This document shows positions 26,828 to 35,702 of a stretch of 50,454 bases of DNA, in pieces. Origin of the DNA: Sediminibacterium sp. (GTDB lineage Bacteria > Bacteroidota > Bacteroidia > B-17B0 > Aurantibacillaceae); the NCBI GenBank assembly GCA_030054095.1, contig JASGCO010000031.1:1-50454 (forward strand). The letters are read 5' to 3'. Both the position numbers and the translations under genes were made by a program. The notes beneath the pieces are model-generated. The model did not search any database and had not been told where the DNA came from. It was given only the letters and a program-made list of their open reading frames with translations. Each line of letters begins with the position of its first letter. Position 1 is the first letter of the stretch.

Positions 26828-27932
26828 TCAGTAAACGAAAAGAAATTCCCGCGCTTAAAAAATAATCAGGCGAAATGTCGTTTATACCTATCCCCCCCGA
26901 CACATCAAACTGGAGGTCGTTTACCGGCTGATAGGTAAACCCACCATCCAGCCGGTGGTCGTGCGTGAAAGCGCCATTAAACCTGCCAGACACATCATTT
27001 TGCTCTGTCATAAACCCATAAACTTCTACATACATCCCCACTTTTTCAAAAAGTCCCATCCCTACGGTAGCCGTATAAATAAAAGTGGTATTACTTACTA
27101 TTCCATCCCATTCTGCCCCAATATTATAAGAGAAGGAAAAGCGATCCGATAAGGTATGCTGTAATGTAAACCTAAACTCAGGACAAATAACATTTGGACT
27201 GAAAGCGCGTTCGCCAAAATACGGTAAATTAAGATGAGCAATTAAACTCGTTTTTGGAATTATACCCCGCTCCTCACAAATAAAAAACTTTCCGCCAACC
27301 AAAATTGAACTTAACCCTTTTGTATTATCCAAAACCCTATCATTTTTCACATCCCGTAACTCTGTTCCCAAATACTCGGTAATTAAACGTAATTCGATAT
27401 GCCGCGAAAGTCCATACTTCCATAAAGCAGTACCATAAGTCGCATTGGTCAGGTGTAATGAGTCATCTTTATCTTTTTCAAAAGAAGTACCAAGCTCCGC
27501 CTGGAACATGCCTTTTGGAACTAAAAAAGGAGATTCCGTCTGATCTGGACGGTCTGTTGCAATTGGATCTGTACGGTAGTCTAAAGGCAGATCTAACGAC
27601 TTTAATCCATCTGTATTTAATTCATTTGGATTAGTAACGAACGACCGGGCAGTTACCTCCTCTGCTACTCTCTGTTTAAAATAGCTACTGTCTGTTCCGT
27701 TTAAAAACGCGCCCAATCCATTGAGTATATCTTTGTTAAACACATCATAATGATCAAGGATATAGGAAATGGCATTATCTCTTTCGTTAGCTGAAATAAC
27801 ACCATTTTTATCCGCATCAATAAATGCGTATTCTTTGGGATATTTAAATCGTATCGTATCCTGCGCTCTTACAGAAAAAGCGCTCAGATACACAACCATC
27901 CAAAACAGTAACCGTTGACTAGCAGTAAACAT
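26814..27932 (-). CDS. Outer-membrane beta-barrel protein with N-terminal EF-hand loop
   Basis: A 372-residue protein with signal peptide (LLFWMVVYLSAFSVRA/QD). Residues 39-50 form a complete EF-hand Ca2+ loop DADKNGVISANE, with ligands at positions 1, 3, 5, 9 and 12. From about residue 105 (ATDRPDQTESPFLVPKG) it is a beta-barrel similar to the transporter family PF13557 (phenol-degradation MetA-like), ending SAGISFRLLNARK. The gene sits 12 bases after the sensor gene and overlaps cheR. The substrate is unknown. An EF-hand on a barrel suggests Ca2+-dependent folding or gating, which is inference. Confidence 0.75.
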   Translation of the reverse strand: MFTASQRLLFWMVVYLSAFSVRAQDTIRFKYPKEYAFIDADKNGVISANERDNAISYILDHYDVFNKDILNGLGAFLNGTDSSYFKQRVAEEVTARSFVTNPNELNTDGLKSLDLPLDYRTDPIATDRPDQTESPFLVPKGMFQAELGTSFEKDKDDSLHLTNATYGTALWKYGLSRHIELRLITEYLGTELRDVKNDRVLDNTKGLSSILVGGKFFICEERGIIPKTSLIAHLNLPYFGERAFSPNVICPEFRFTLQHTLSDRFSFSYNIGAEWDGIVSNTTFIYTATVGMGLFEKVGMYVEVYGFMTEQNDVSGRFNGAFTHDHRLDGGFTYQPVNDLQFDVSGGIGINDISPDYFLSAGISFRLLNARK

Positions 27933-27944
27933 AAGCCCTCCCTT

Positions 27945-29624
27945 CTAAGCATTGTTTAGTTTGGCATTCAGCGTCTCAATCTCACGGATATACTCCCGTT
28001 CTTTCCGTTCAAACTCTTCCTGCGTAGCCTGTAATTCTTCCAGATTTTGTCGCAACTCTTCCTCCTGTGCTTTCATCTCTGCCGATTGTTGCTGCGTTTG
28101 CGCCAAAAGGCGGCTCGTTTTAACCGATATTTTAAATCCGGCAACAGAAGCAGAGATACTTTCTGAAATTTTATGTATAAAATCCAATTCAAAGGCCGCC
28201 ATTTTTTTAAATGAAGCAATTTCCATTACTCCGTTTATCTCATCGTTTACCTTTAAAGGCACCAGTAACAAAAAGTCGGGGGTCTTGCTGCCCAAGCCAC
28301 TTGTGATTTCAGTATATTTATCGGGCACTTCAGTCATTAAAATGGTTTCCTTTTCCAGATAACACTGCCCTACAAGTCCTTCACCTGACGCAATCTGTTT
28401 TGTCAGGTATTTACGTTTTCCATAAGCGTAACAGCTTACCAACTCCAGATAAGGCTCCTCGTAATCGTGATCGTTATTTAAAATAAATAACCCACCCTGA
28501 TTGGCATCGAGGTATTTTACAATAAAACTGATAATATCGTTATAAAACTTATCCGTATTGGTTAAATCATTCGTACGCAAGATCTCACTCATCTTCGCTA
28601 ACCCAATATTCATCCAGTTACGGCGCTGATCATCCTCGTAATTGGATTTTAACTTACTTCGCATATTGTTAAGGGTTGAGCCTAATTCATCGTTGGTTAT
28701 ATCAAGATCCAGAGTCGCATCAAAATTTCCTCCCGAAATATCATTTACAAATTGCTTCATCTTGGTTAAACGATCCGTTTCATGTTCCAGTCGCTCCTTA
28801 TTCGATTCCATGAAATCCTGATTCCGCTTTTGGTATTTATAATTCAGTAAGGACATAACACCAAAAATCACAAATACAATTACAAGCAGCAACCATATAC
28901 TTTTGTTTATGCGGCTATGCTCCTTTTCAATATCGGCATTCGTAATTTCAATTATTTTATCCATATCGGTCTGCACTTTTTCATAAGCTTCATCAAACTG
29001 CTGATCCAGTAGGCCGCCTGCCGATTCAATTTTATTAGCTTCCGCATCTGACTTGTCAGCCAAAACAGGTTGTGATTGCACCGCAGAAAGTGAATTAGTT
29101 TGCGCGATACCGCCACTTAATGCGGTAAGAGTTGGCATTGTCGACGCCATTACCTGAGTCAGGGCCATTTTTTGAGCAAGTAAGCGGGCTTCCTCCTCTT
29201 CTTTTGCTCTGCTTTGTTTTAATTCGTACCGTTTTTTGGTAAGGACAATTAAAGCATCCAGATCCTTCAAGGCCACCGTCAAACTCTGTTTAATATCTAC
29301 GTTATCTGTCTTTCCAAAGGCCCCCAACTCGGTTTCACCACCATCCTTTGCCTTTTCCAGAATAATAGACGAATTTGTAAAAAGTGCAAGTATATCTTGC
29401 TCAAAATTTAATCCTTGATCTCCACTCATTAACTCCTCGAACCACAAGTGCCCTTTTGTTGTTTTATTCTTGATATTATCGCCCAGACTAATATAAGGTA
29501 ATTTGGTACTGTAGGCGTTAGAAATTTCACTGGAAAAGTAGTGTATTAGTGCGCAAATCAGTAATCCGGTGACAACTATTCCTAAACTAATAAGCTGTAT
29601 GCTCAGGTATTTTCTGGTAAACAT
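27945..29624 (-). CDS. Membrane sensor with HAMP-like and GAF domains, no kinase domain
   Basis: A 559-residue protein: TM1 at about residues 9-30, a periplasmic helical domain of about 210 residues with charged and Ala/Gln-rich parts, TM2 at about 243-261, a HAMP-like linker at about 270-325, a GAF domain at about 340-500 (ANQGGLFILNND, GEGLVGQCYLEKETILMTEVP, VPLKVNDEINGVMEIASF), and a C-terminal coiled coil from 503 (SAEMKAQEEELRQNLEELQA). No histidine kinase, cyclase or PP2C domain follows, so output must go through a partner. ATG 29624 is preferred; the frame is open to 29735 but that extension adds a second hydrophobic stretch and has no better start. It is the first gene of a unit with the EF-hand barrel and cheR. 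Confidence 0.8.
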   Translation of the reverse strand: MFTRKYLSIQLISLGIVVTGLLICALIHYFSSEISNAYSTKLPYISLGDNIKNKTTKGHLWFEELMSGDQGLNFEQDILALFTNSSIILEKAKDGGETELGAFGKTDNVDIKQSLTVALKDLDALIVLTKKRYELKQSRAKEEEEARLLAQKMALTQVMASTMPTLTALSGGIAQTNSLSAVQSQPVLADKSDAEANKIESAGGLLDQQFDEAYEKVQTDMDKIIEITNADIEKEHSRINKSIWLLLVIVFVIFGVMSLLNYKYQKRNQDFMESNKERLEHETDRLTKMKQFVNDISGGNFDATLDLDITNDELGSTLNNMRSKLKSNYEDDQRRNWMNIGLAKMSEILRTNDLTNTDKFYNDIISFIVKYLDANQGGLFILNNDHDYEEPYLELVSCYAYGKRKYLTKQIASGEGLVGQCYLEKETILMTEVPDKYTEITSGLGSKTPDFLLLVPLKVNDEINGVMEIASFKKMAAFELDFIHKISESISASVAGFKISVKTSRLLAQTQQQSAEMKAQEEELRQNLEELQATQEEFERKEREYIREIETLNAKLNNA

Positions 29625-29735
29625 AATCTTGTTTTTAGTTATTAATTTTCTGTACTTAATGAATTTTTGGTGATTGATGTAAAGCAAACTAATGACAAAA
29701 ATCATGGCCTTTCGCCACTTTTCGATAGAATTCAA

Positions 29736-30253
29736 TTTTAAATAGACAAATCCATCATTTAAAGAGTTAATTTCAAACTAAAAAGTTCATTCCTGACTTA
29801 AAAAGGGAAGAATCAAGTGTATATTCATGAAAGAAAATTAAAAACAACACCATTAATTGTTTCAACAATTTACTTCTATGACTTCAGAACAGAAATAGCG
29901 CCGTTTAATCGCCTTTAAGCGCTACCTAAAAATGCAATTGGTGGTTGTGAATTTAACAAATACGACTTAACTGAAATGCACTGTAATTACATCCTCCAGG
30001 AATTCTAATGATGTTACAAAAACATCATTTGCGATTAGGAACAATTCCATTTTCACATTATCCCAGATCATGCATTAGAAATCCCTTTACGAATAAAATG
30101 GACTTTAAAACCGTAGGCTTAGCTACTTTTGCTTATTCAATATAATAGGACGATACCTCAATTGCAAAAGTTTATATCTTATCGCTAGTTTGTCTTTCAT
30201 TACAAACTCCTGTTGCACAATTTAGAAAAGTTCAAGCTACATATTAAATGTAA
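29736..30253. other. Gene-free region between two signalling operons
   Basis: About 500 bases with no ORF of note. Visible items are an inverted repeat TAGCGC/GCGCTA around 29895..29922 and a plus-strand -7-like element TACTTTTG at 30124..30131 that would fire toward the terminator hairpin at 30254. Otherwise AT-rich sequence that must hold the promoter of the sensor/EF-hand/cheR unit, which I could not identify. Confidence 0.5.
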
Positions 30254-30283
30254 AAGCCCGGCATCACTTTGATTACCGGGCTT
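30254..30283 (-). terminator. Terminator of the siaBC transcription unit
   Basis: Stem AAGCCCGG/CCGGGCTT (8 bp), extended by ATCA/TGAT around a three-base loop. On the minus strand GGGCTTTTA follows the hairpin. It lies about 100 bases past the siaC stop. Confidence 0.75.
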
Positions 30284-30380
30284 AAATAAGGATGTATTTT
30301 ATACCTGTTCCAGAATATTCCGGAATAAGGCTGTTCTAACTCGAAAATTAATCGGAAAAAAATTCAAATGAGGTTAACGC

Positions 30381-30761
30381 TTACTCGTTAACCATAACCA
30401 TTTTAAAAGGCACATTAATTATCGCCTGATAATCTTCACCCGCCTCAAGCATATCCTCATCATCTTCTTCGTAATGCCAGTGAATGGTTACCGGGCTTCC
30501 TCCTTTATGGATTGCTTCCAGTTTTTTAAACACATCAAGAATACATTTTGAGGAAGATGTATTAAAATACTCTAACTGTATATTTACATTTGTTTCAGAC
30601 TTAGTAGCTCCTGAATATTTATCCAGCGCATCTACAAGTGGTTTATAAAACTCAATAGAGTTTTCAGGAATTGAACGTCCTTTTATTTCTAATACTCCCT
30701 TTCCTAAATCAAATTGAATTGTAGGTGTTTTGGGTGTTCCATCTATTGCGTACTTTTCCAT
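30381..30761 (-). CDS. siaC: SiaC-family regulatory phosphoprotein (DUF1987)
   Basis: A 126-residue single-domain protein of the SiaC/DUF1987 family, which has an anti-sigma-antagonist-like (STAS-like) role. The diagnostic segment is LEYFNTSSSKCIL; Thr68 falls at the same number as the phosphorylated Thr68 of Pseudomonas aeruginosa SiaC (from memory). In that system SiaB phosphorylates SiaC, SiaA dephosphorylates it, and unphosphorylated SiaC activates the diguanylate cyclase SiaD. Here siaC follows siaB by 31 bases, with a PP2C phosphatase gene two genes upstream; no SiaD-like gene is in the window. The acidic C-terminal stretch YEEDDEDMLEAGEDY is a local feature of this protein. It is the last gene before the terminator. 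Confidence 0.9.
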   Translation of the reverse strand: MEKYAIDGTPKTPTIQFDLGKGVLEIKGRSIPENSIEFYKPLVDALDKYSGATKSETNVNIQLEYFNTSSSKCILDVFKKLEAIHKGGSPVTIHWHYEEDDEDMLEAGEDYQAIINVPFKMVMVNE

Positions 30762-30792
30762 GCTATTTGTTATTTCTTATGTGTGTACTTTA

Positions 30793-31344
30793 TTATGCGT
30801 ATTGCTGCGTTACCTTAATATTTAGTGTAAAGAAAGAAACTTTATTATCAATTTCCAAAAAATTATAATCTAATTTTTCGCCTGTTTTCCGGGCAATGTC
30901 AACCATTCCCAAACCTCCTCCACCTTTCATAGACATCTCTCCGTTATTAAGTATTTTTTTATAATGCTCCTTTAGTTCTTCCTTGGTTAAAGAGTTAACT
31001 TCATCTAAACGGCTTTTTAACCCCAGAATATTTTCATTAGCGATGTAATTACCCGTAAATATTGTATAAACACTACTTACTTTACCTATCATAAAAATCG
31101 CTGAGCGGTTCTTGTCTGTATTGGTCTCCGCCATGTCATCCATGTGATGGTATAAGTTTTGTAAACATTCTACCAAAACATTATATACCTTTTTTTTCAT
31201 TTTAGGTTCTTCCTGCATGTTATCCATCTTATTTTCCATAATCTGCAGGATAGAAGTTAACAACTCAGAGGTAATATCTCCTTTAAATGAAAGCAGAATA
31301 TTATTTCGCTCCATTTTATCATAGATATCAAATACATCTACCAT
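30793..31344 (-). CDS. siaB: SiaB-family protein kinase (DUF6272, HATPase-like)
   Basis: A 183-residue stand-alone GHKL-type kinase like the anti-sigma-factor kinases SpoIIAB/RsbW. The N-box is in VLVECLQNLYHH (E59, N63) and the glycine-rich lid is MKGGGGLGMVDIARKTG (from about 139). There is no sensor or DHp domain. SiaB proteins phosphorylate SiaC on a Ser/Thr residue, the counter-activity to the PP2C phosphatase SiaA. Upstream by 38 bases is the lipoprotein gene, downstream by 31 bases siaC, with no internal promoter or terminator seen, so these three genes should be co-expressed. Confidence 0.9.
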   Translation of the reverse strand: MVDVFDIYDKMERNNILLSFKGDITSELLTSILQIMENKMDNMQEEPKMKKKVYNVLVECLQNLYHHMDDMAETNTDKNRSAIFMIGKVSSVYTIFTGNYIANENILGLKSRLDEVNSLTKEELKEHYKKILNNGEMSMKGGGGLGMVDIARKTGEKLDYNFLEIDNKVSFFTLNIKVTQQYA

Positions 31345-31383
31345 ACCTTCCTTGTGTAAGCCCTCTGAGAAATCTTTCTGTTC

Positions 31384-32262
31384 TTAACGAAGTTTAAATG
31401 CTACTGTTTGACCGTTAACAGTAAAAGTGGCATCTTCATCGCAAACATTAGGTCCATAATCGACAGTACGTTCCTTAAATCCGTCAGGTAACAGTTTAAG
31501 AATACCACTCTGAATAAACTGGCAAGAAGTATATTTTACCAATGGCGTATTGGATTCAACCGTAACGGTAAATCTACGGCCAACACGATTAACACCATCT
31601 GAAGTACCCCAAATTTTAGTGATATCATTTGTACGGTCATTATCATTCTGATGCTCGTGACGAATATTGCGCGTAGCATTATATGTAATATACCAGTTAC
31701 CATTGTCACAACGGCCATTAACCACCTTAATCTGAAACTCAGAATAGGTTGGTGCTACAGTAACAGTTGTAATAACCATACTATCACATTTGTAATTAAT
31801 ACCAGCAGGTGAGTTTGGCAACACATTTGTTTTATAATTCTGAAATTTAATAATTGCCTGTGCGCCGGCAAATTTAAGGCGCTTAGTTAATTTCATCGTT
31901 ATTGACCCTGAACGGTTTTTTGTATCCGGCATAGGATTACAAGACGCATTATTCAGGTTAAGCGAGAAAGTAGGTGGATTGGTGTAAACACCTTGCGGAT
32001 TTGACAACGTATCTCCGCTAATTTTTATAAGCGTATCGCAGGGAGCCATGATACGGTTAAAACTCGCACCTGTACCTTTAGTTTTAATAGCGTTATTATT
32101 AACAGTAGGAACAATAGCCATAAACTCTTGTTCACAAATAGCGTTATCTACTGCCGATTGTGTTTCACTGTCAACTTCTACTGTTTCTTTCTTTTTACAA
32201 GAGGTAAAACAAGTGGCAAAAGCGAGTATTAAGCCGGCTGCCAGTAATTTATAATTTTTCAT
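31384..32262 (-). CDS. Lipoprotein of unknown function inside the Sia-like cluster
   Basis: A 292-residue lipoprotein with signal peptide and lipobox FTSC (Cys22) followed by KKKE. I recognise no domain. The mature part is beta-rich with several Cys (C43, and further ones in the segments MAPCDT, NASCNPMP, YKCDSM, GRCDNGN, TSCQF and NVCDED), Thr- and Asn-rich, and includes DTKNRSGSITMKLTKRLKFA. It has its own perfect promoter directly upstream, yet lies between the PP2C phosphatase gene and siaB and is spaced like an operon member. A role as an envelope ligand-binding or input component for the switch is possible but unproven; a passenger gene is the alternative. Confidence 0.75.
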   Translation of the reverse strand: MKNYKLLAAGLILAFATCFTSCKKKETVEVDSETQSAVDNAICEQEFMAIVPTVNNNAIKTKGTGASFNRIMAPCDTLIKISGDTLSNPQGVYTNPPTFSLNLNNASCNPMPDTKNRSGSITMKLTKRLKFAGAQAIIKFQNYKTNVLPNSPAGINYKCDSMVITTVTVAPTYSEFQIKVVNGRCDNGNWYITYNATRNIRHEHQNDNDRTNDITKIWGTSDGVNRVGRRFTVTVESNTPLVKYTSCQFIQSGILKLLPDGFKERTVDYGPNVCDEDATFTVNGQTVAFKLR

Positions 32263-32287
32263 GAACTTACTTTTTTAAACTCTTAAA

Positions 32288-32317
32288 CAAATATAATCAA
32301 TTGATTTTAAATTGCAA
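32288..32317 (-). promoter_or_regulatory. Promoter of the lipoprotein-siaB-siaC unit
   Basis: Minus strand: TTG (32315..32317), 19-base spacer, TATATTTG (32288..32295). The -33 box overlaps the last codons of the phosphatase gene. It would let the kinase and SiaC be made independently of the phosphatase. Confidence 0.7.
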
Positions 32318-35300
32318 TACCTACTACCAAAACATCATCCACCTGCTCGTGTCCGCCACGCCATTGTTCAAAACTCCGGTCTAATTCCTGCCTTTGGCTA
32401 TTCATATCCTTCTTGTGCACATCTTTCAGTAATTCATGGAAACGTTTTACCATAAATTTCTTCCCGTTATCGCCTCCAAACTGGTCAGCATACCCATCGC
32501 TAAACATGTAAACAACCATCGCTTTATTCATTTGAAGCGTGTGGCAGGTAAACTGCCGATTTACTTCGAGTTGAGCTCCGCCGATCGGAAATTTATTACC
32601 ATCCAATTTGGTAAAATTCTGATCTTGGTCTATAATAATCAGCGGACGGTTCGCGCCAGCCCATTTTACAAGCTTTTCGTGATGATTAATGGCAATAATG
32701 GAAACATCCATCCCATCATTGGTTTGAATTTCATTATGTCCTTGCCGTAGCGCTTCCTGCACACCACGGTGCAAATGATTGAGAATCTCCGCCGGATCTA
32801 CAATTCCTTTTTCCTGAACAATCTGGTGAAGCAGATTATGACCAATCATACTCATAAACGCACCCGGCACCCCATGCCCTGTACAATCTACAACCGCCAT
32901 GATCTTGTAGGTACCACGCTCGGCAAACCAGTAAAAATCACCGCTAACAATATCTTTCGGCTTATAGAGTATAAACGCACTTTTCAGTTTATTAAAAATA
33001 TAATCTCTTGCCGGTAATATAGCTTCCTGTATCCTTTTGGCATATTCTATACTGCTGGTTATATCCCTGTTTTTCTCTTCCAGTTCTTTGGTACGTTCAG
33101 CCACTTTTATTTCCAGTACCTTATTCTCTTTTTTAATCGCTTTGGTTCTGTATTGCGTAAACGCGTAAATGCCTCCTGCTCCAAAAAGCGCCAGCAAAAT
33201 GTAAAACCATTTGGTTTTCCAGAATGGCGGAACAACGGTAATTTTTAATTCTAATGGTATTTCATTCCATATTCCATCGCTATTAGAAGCCTTTACCTTT
33301 AATACATAGTTTCCTCCGGGTAACTCCGTATAGGTTATGTATCTTACCGTCAAAGGCTCAGACCAATCTTCATCGTATCCTTCTAATTTATATGAATAGA
33401 GATTTTTGGAAGGCTCAGTATAATCTAATGCGGCTACTTCAAGTTGAAAATAATTTTCCCTCCAGCTTAAAACCAATTCCTTTTTATATGAAATACTTGT
33501 ATCCGTTTCTACTTCCTTTCCTCCACGTTTATATGAAATAAACTGAATTTGTGGTATATGGTAATTATCCTTTATTTCTCTGGGGGCAAAAATATTGTAA
33601 CCATTTATACCGCCAAACAGTACTTTACCTTTCGGTGAAAAGAAGTAGGCGTTTTGATTATGCTCTCTGTTGATAACACCATCCTTTAATCCATAATTTT
33701 TAAAAGAGGGGGTTTTCCCTTTAAAGTTAGGATCGAAAACAGTGATGCCACGATTGGAACTCATCCAGAATTTACCGGTACTATCCTTCACTATTGAATA
33801 AAGATATATGCTCATTAAGCCATCCTTTTCGTAAAAATTGGCAAACTTTTTGGTGTTAATCTCATAACGGCTCAATCCAGATTCCGACGCCATCCAGTAA
33901 TTACCGGCACCATCCTGATTAATGGAATAAATAGTGTTACTGCATATTTCATTGGCGCTGTTATTGCTGGTATATTTATTAATAAATTTAAGTTTACCAT
34001 CCTTTAACGATTCTATATGATAAGCCCCCTGCCCATTGGTTCCCAGCCAAAGTGTTTTATCAGCAGCTTCATAAATGCTAAAAATGGTGTTTACTTCAAA
34101 ACCATTTCCCTCATAATACCTTTCAAGTTTCTGGGTAAGAAGGTTGTACTTAAAAAGCCCGTCCCCGAACGTACCAATTAACAAATTATTATAACTATCC
34201 CTGGTCAGACACATAATTGTTCCTCCCAGTTTTTTATCCAGAATACGCGTTTTAGCTTTTGTTCGTTTATCTACTTTAAAAAGACCTAATCCATAAGTTC
34301 CAACAAAAAAAGTATTCTGATCATACAGAAAAAGGCATAAAGCGTAATTGTTCTCCAGCACATCTGTGTAATCGGATACTAATCCGCTTCTGCCATCTAT
34401 TTTCAATAGTCTCTTTTCTCCCCCCAACCATACATCTCCTGTGTTATCCTGCTGCGTTACGTATAAATTTTTGTACTCTTCCTGGTTGTAACGCATCACA
34501 TTAGGGAATTTCTGTATTTGCGAAAAGTAAACATTAACGCCGCCCAAAAAAGTGGCCAACCATAAATTTTCTTCTTTATCTAACCATATATCATTTATGA
34601 TATTATCGGTTAAATCATATTCCTGAGTAACACCCTCCTGCTTTACCACCAATTTCGTTTCTTCCGTCAGGGTGTTATATATTCCAAGTCCTCCTTTCGT
34701 TGCCGCATAAAGAATATTTTCAGAAATCACCAGATTATTCACAAAAGCTGCATTATTGGATTGTTGCTGGGTAAAATTTATTGTTCTTTCTACTTCAAAT
34801 GTATGTGCATCTACTTTAATCACTCCTGCTCCGTGCGTAGCAATATAAAGGCTATGTCCATAACTTTTAATATCATATACTCTGTTCAGTATATTTATAT
34901 CCACGTCTTTCAGATACAGATTTTTAAATTCCAGGCGATTCAGTTTCTTTCCCTTTAACTCCCATAATCCTTTATTTTCAGTACCAACAAACACCCTTCC
35001 GTTCACAAAGGTTATACACTTCACTTCTATATCTCCTTCAAATGGCAAGGTAATATGTTCTGCCCGTTTACTAAGGGTATATAATCTGAACATGTGTTTG
35101 GTGGTGGCAATCAGCGCGGTTGTGTCACTTTCCTTTACAATTCTATTTACCGAAACAAGCTCGTTGTCTTTAAGGAGAGGGATGCGTTCAAAAGTAGTAT
35201 TATACTGATGCATAAAACTTAGTCCTTCCTTAGTGCCTACCAGCATTAATTCTTCATTCATTTCGCATAGGGAGATCACATCAGAAGAAAACAAACTCTT

Positions 35301-35552
35301 GGTATTACCCGGATCGCGCCTGAACACTTTTATACCATATCCGTCATACTTATTCAAGCCATCCTGTGTTCCAAACCACATAAACCCTTTTGAATCCTGA
35401 ATAACACAATTTACCAAAGTGGTTGACAACCCCTCATCACTGCTGATATGTTTGAATTTCAGTTTTTGTCCTGCAGATAACAGGGCATTCAGAAGGCTTG
35501 TAAAAAGAAATATATACCTGAGTGATCTGATACTTTTAATTTTAAACAACAT
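32307..35552 (-). CDS. Two-component-propeller sensor / SpoIIE-type PP2C phosphatase (SiaA-like)
   Basis: A 1081-residue membrane protein. A signal peptide (IFLFTSLLNALLSAG) is followed by two seven-bladed periplasmic propeller domains (about 35-690; blades such as DSKGFMWFGTQDGLNKYDGY), a Y_Y_Y domain (about 700-775), one TM helix (about 782-799), a coiled coil (about 805-840), and a cytoplasmic SpoIIE-type PP2C Ser/Thr phosphatase from about 870. Catalytic metal-binding Asp residues are visible: SGDFYW (D872), VVDCTGHG (D889), FSDGYADQ (D1019) and QVDDVLVV (D1072/D1073). The propellers resemble those of hybrid two-component systems that read glycans, but the output is dephosphorylation. With the neighbouring SiaB and SiaC it takes the place of SiaA. 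TSS not found; divergent from the GT4 gene. Confidence 0.9.
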   Translation of the reverse strand: MLFKIKSIRSLRYIFLFTSLLNALLSAGQKLKFKHISSDEGLSTTLVNCVIQDSKGFMWFGTQDGLNKYDGYGIKVFRRDPGNTKSLFSSDVISLCEMNEELMLVGTKEGLSFMHQYNTTFERIPLLKDNELVSVNRIVKESDTTALIATTKHMFRLYTLSKRAEHITLPFEGDIEVKCITFVNGRVFVGTENKGLWELKGKKLNRLEFKNLYLKDVDINILNRVYDIKSYGHSLYIATHGAGVIKVDAHTFEVERTINFTQQQSNNAAFVNNLVISENILYAATKGGLGIYNTLTEETKLVVKQEGVTQEYDLTDNIINDIWLDKEENLWLATFLGGVNVYFSQIQKFPNVMRYNQEEYKNLYVTQQDNTGDVWLGGEKRLLKIDGRSGLVSDYTDVLENNYALCLFLYDQNTFFVGTYGLGLFKVDKRTKAKTRILDKKLGGTIMCLTRDSYNNLLIGTFGDGLFKYNLLTQKLERYYEGNGFEVNTIFSIYEAADKTLWLGTNGQGAYHIESLKDGKLKFINKYTSNNSANEICSNTIYSINQDGAGNYWMASESGLSRYEINTKKFANFYEKDGLMSIYLYSIVKDSTGKFWMSSNRGITVFDPNFKGKTPSFKNYGLKDGVINREHNQNAYFFSPKGKVLFGGINGYNIFAPREIKDNYHIPQIQFISYKRGGKEVETDTSISYKKELVLSWRENYFQLEVAALDYTEPSKNLYSYKLEGYDEDWSEPLTVRYITYTELPGGNYVLKVKASNSDGIWNEIPLELKITVVPPFWKTKWFYILLALFGAGGIYAFTQYRTKAIKKENKVLEIKVAERTKELEEKNRDITSSIEYAKRIQEAILPARDYIFNKLKSAFILYKPKDIVSGDFYWFAERGTYKIMAVVDCTGHGVPGAFMSMIGHNLLHQIVQEKGIVDPAEILNHLHRGVQEALRQGHNEIQTNDGMDVSIIAINHHEKLVKWAGANRPLIIIDQDQNFTKLDGNKFPIGGAQLEVNRQFTCHTLQMNKAMVVYMFSDGYADQFGGDNGKKFMVKRFHELLKDVHKKDMNSQRQELDRSFEQWRGGHEQVDDVLVVGIAI

Positions 35553-35702
35553 GCTAAGATAATTTTTTTTACAGCGCGGTAAAATTTAATTTTTGAGTTT
35601 CTTGTTACTTTTAGAATAAATCCCCTAAATAGGTTAGTATTTTATTTTTCGGAAAATATTTTTTTTAAAAGAATACTTACTATTTTTCAGGCCTTAAAAG
35701 AT

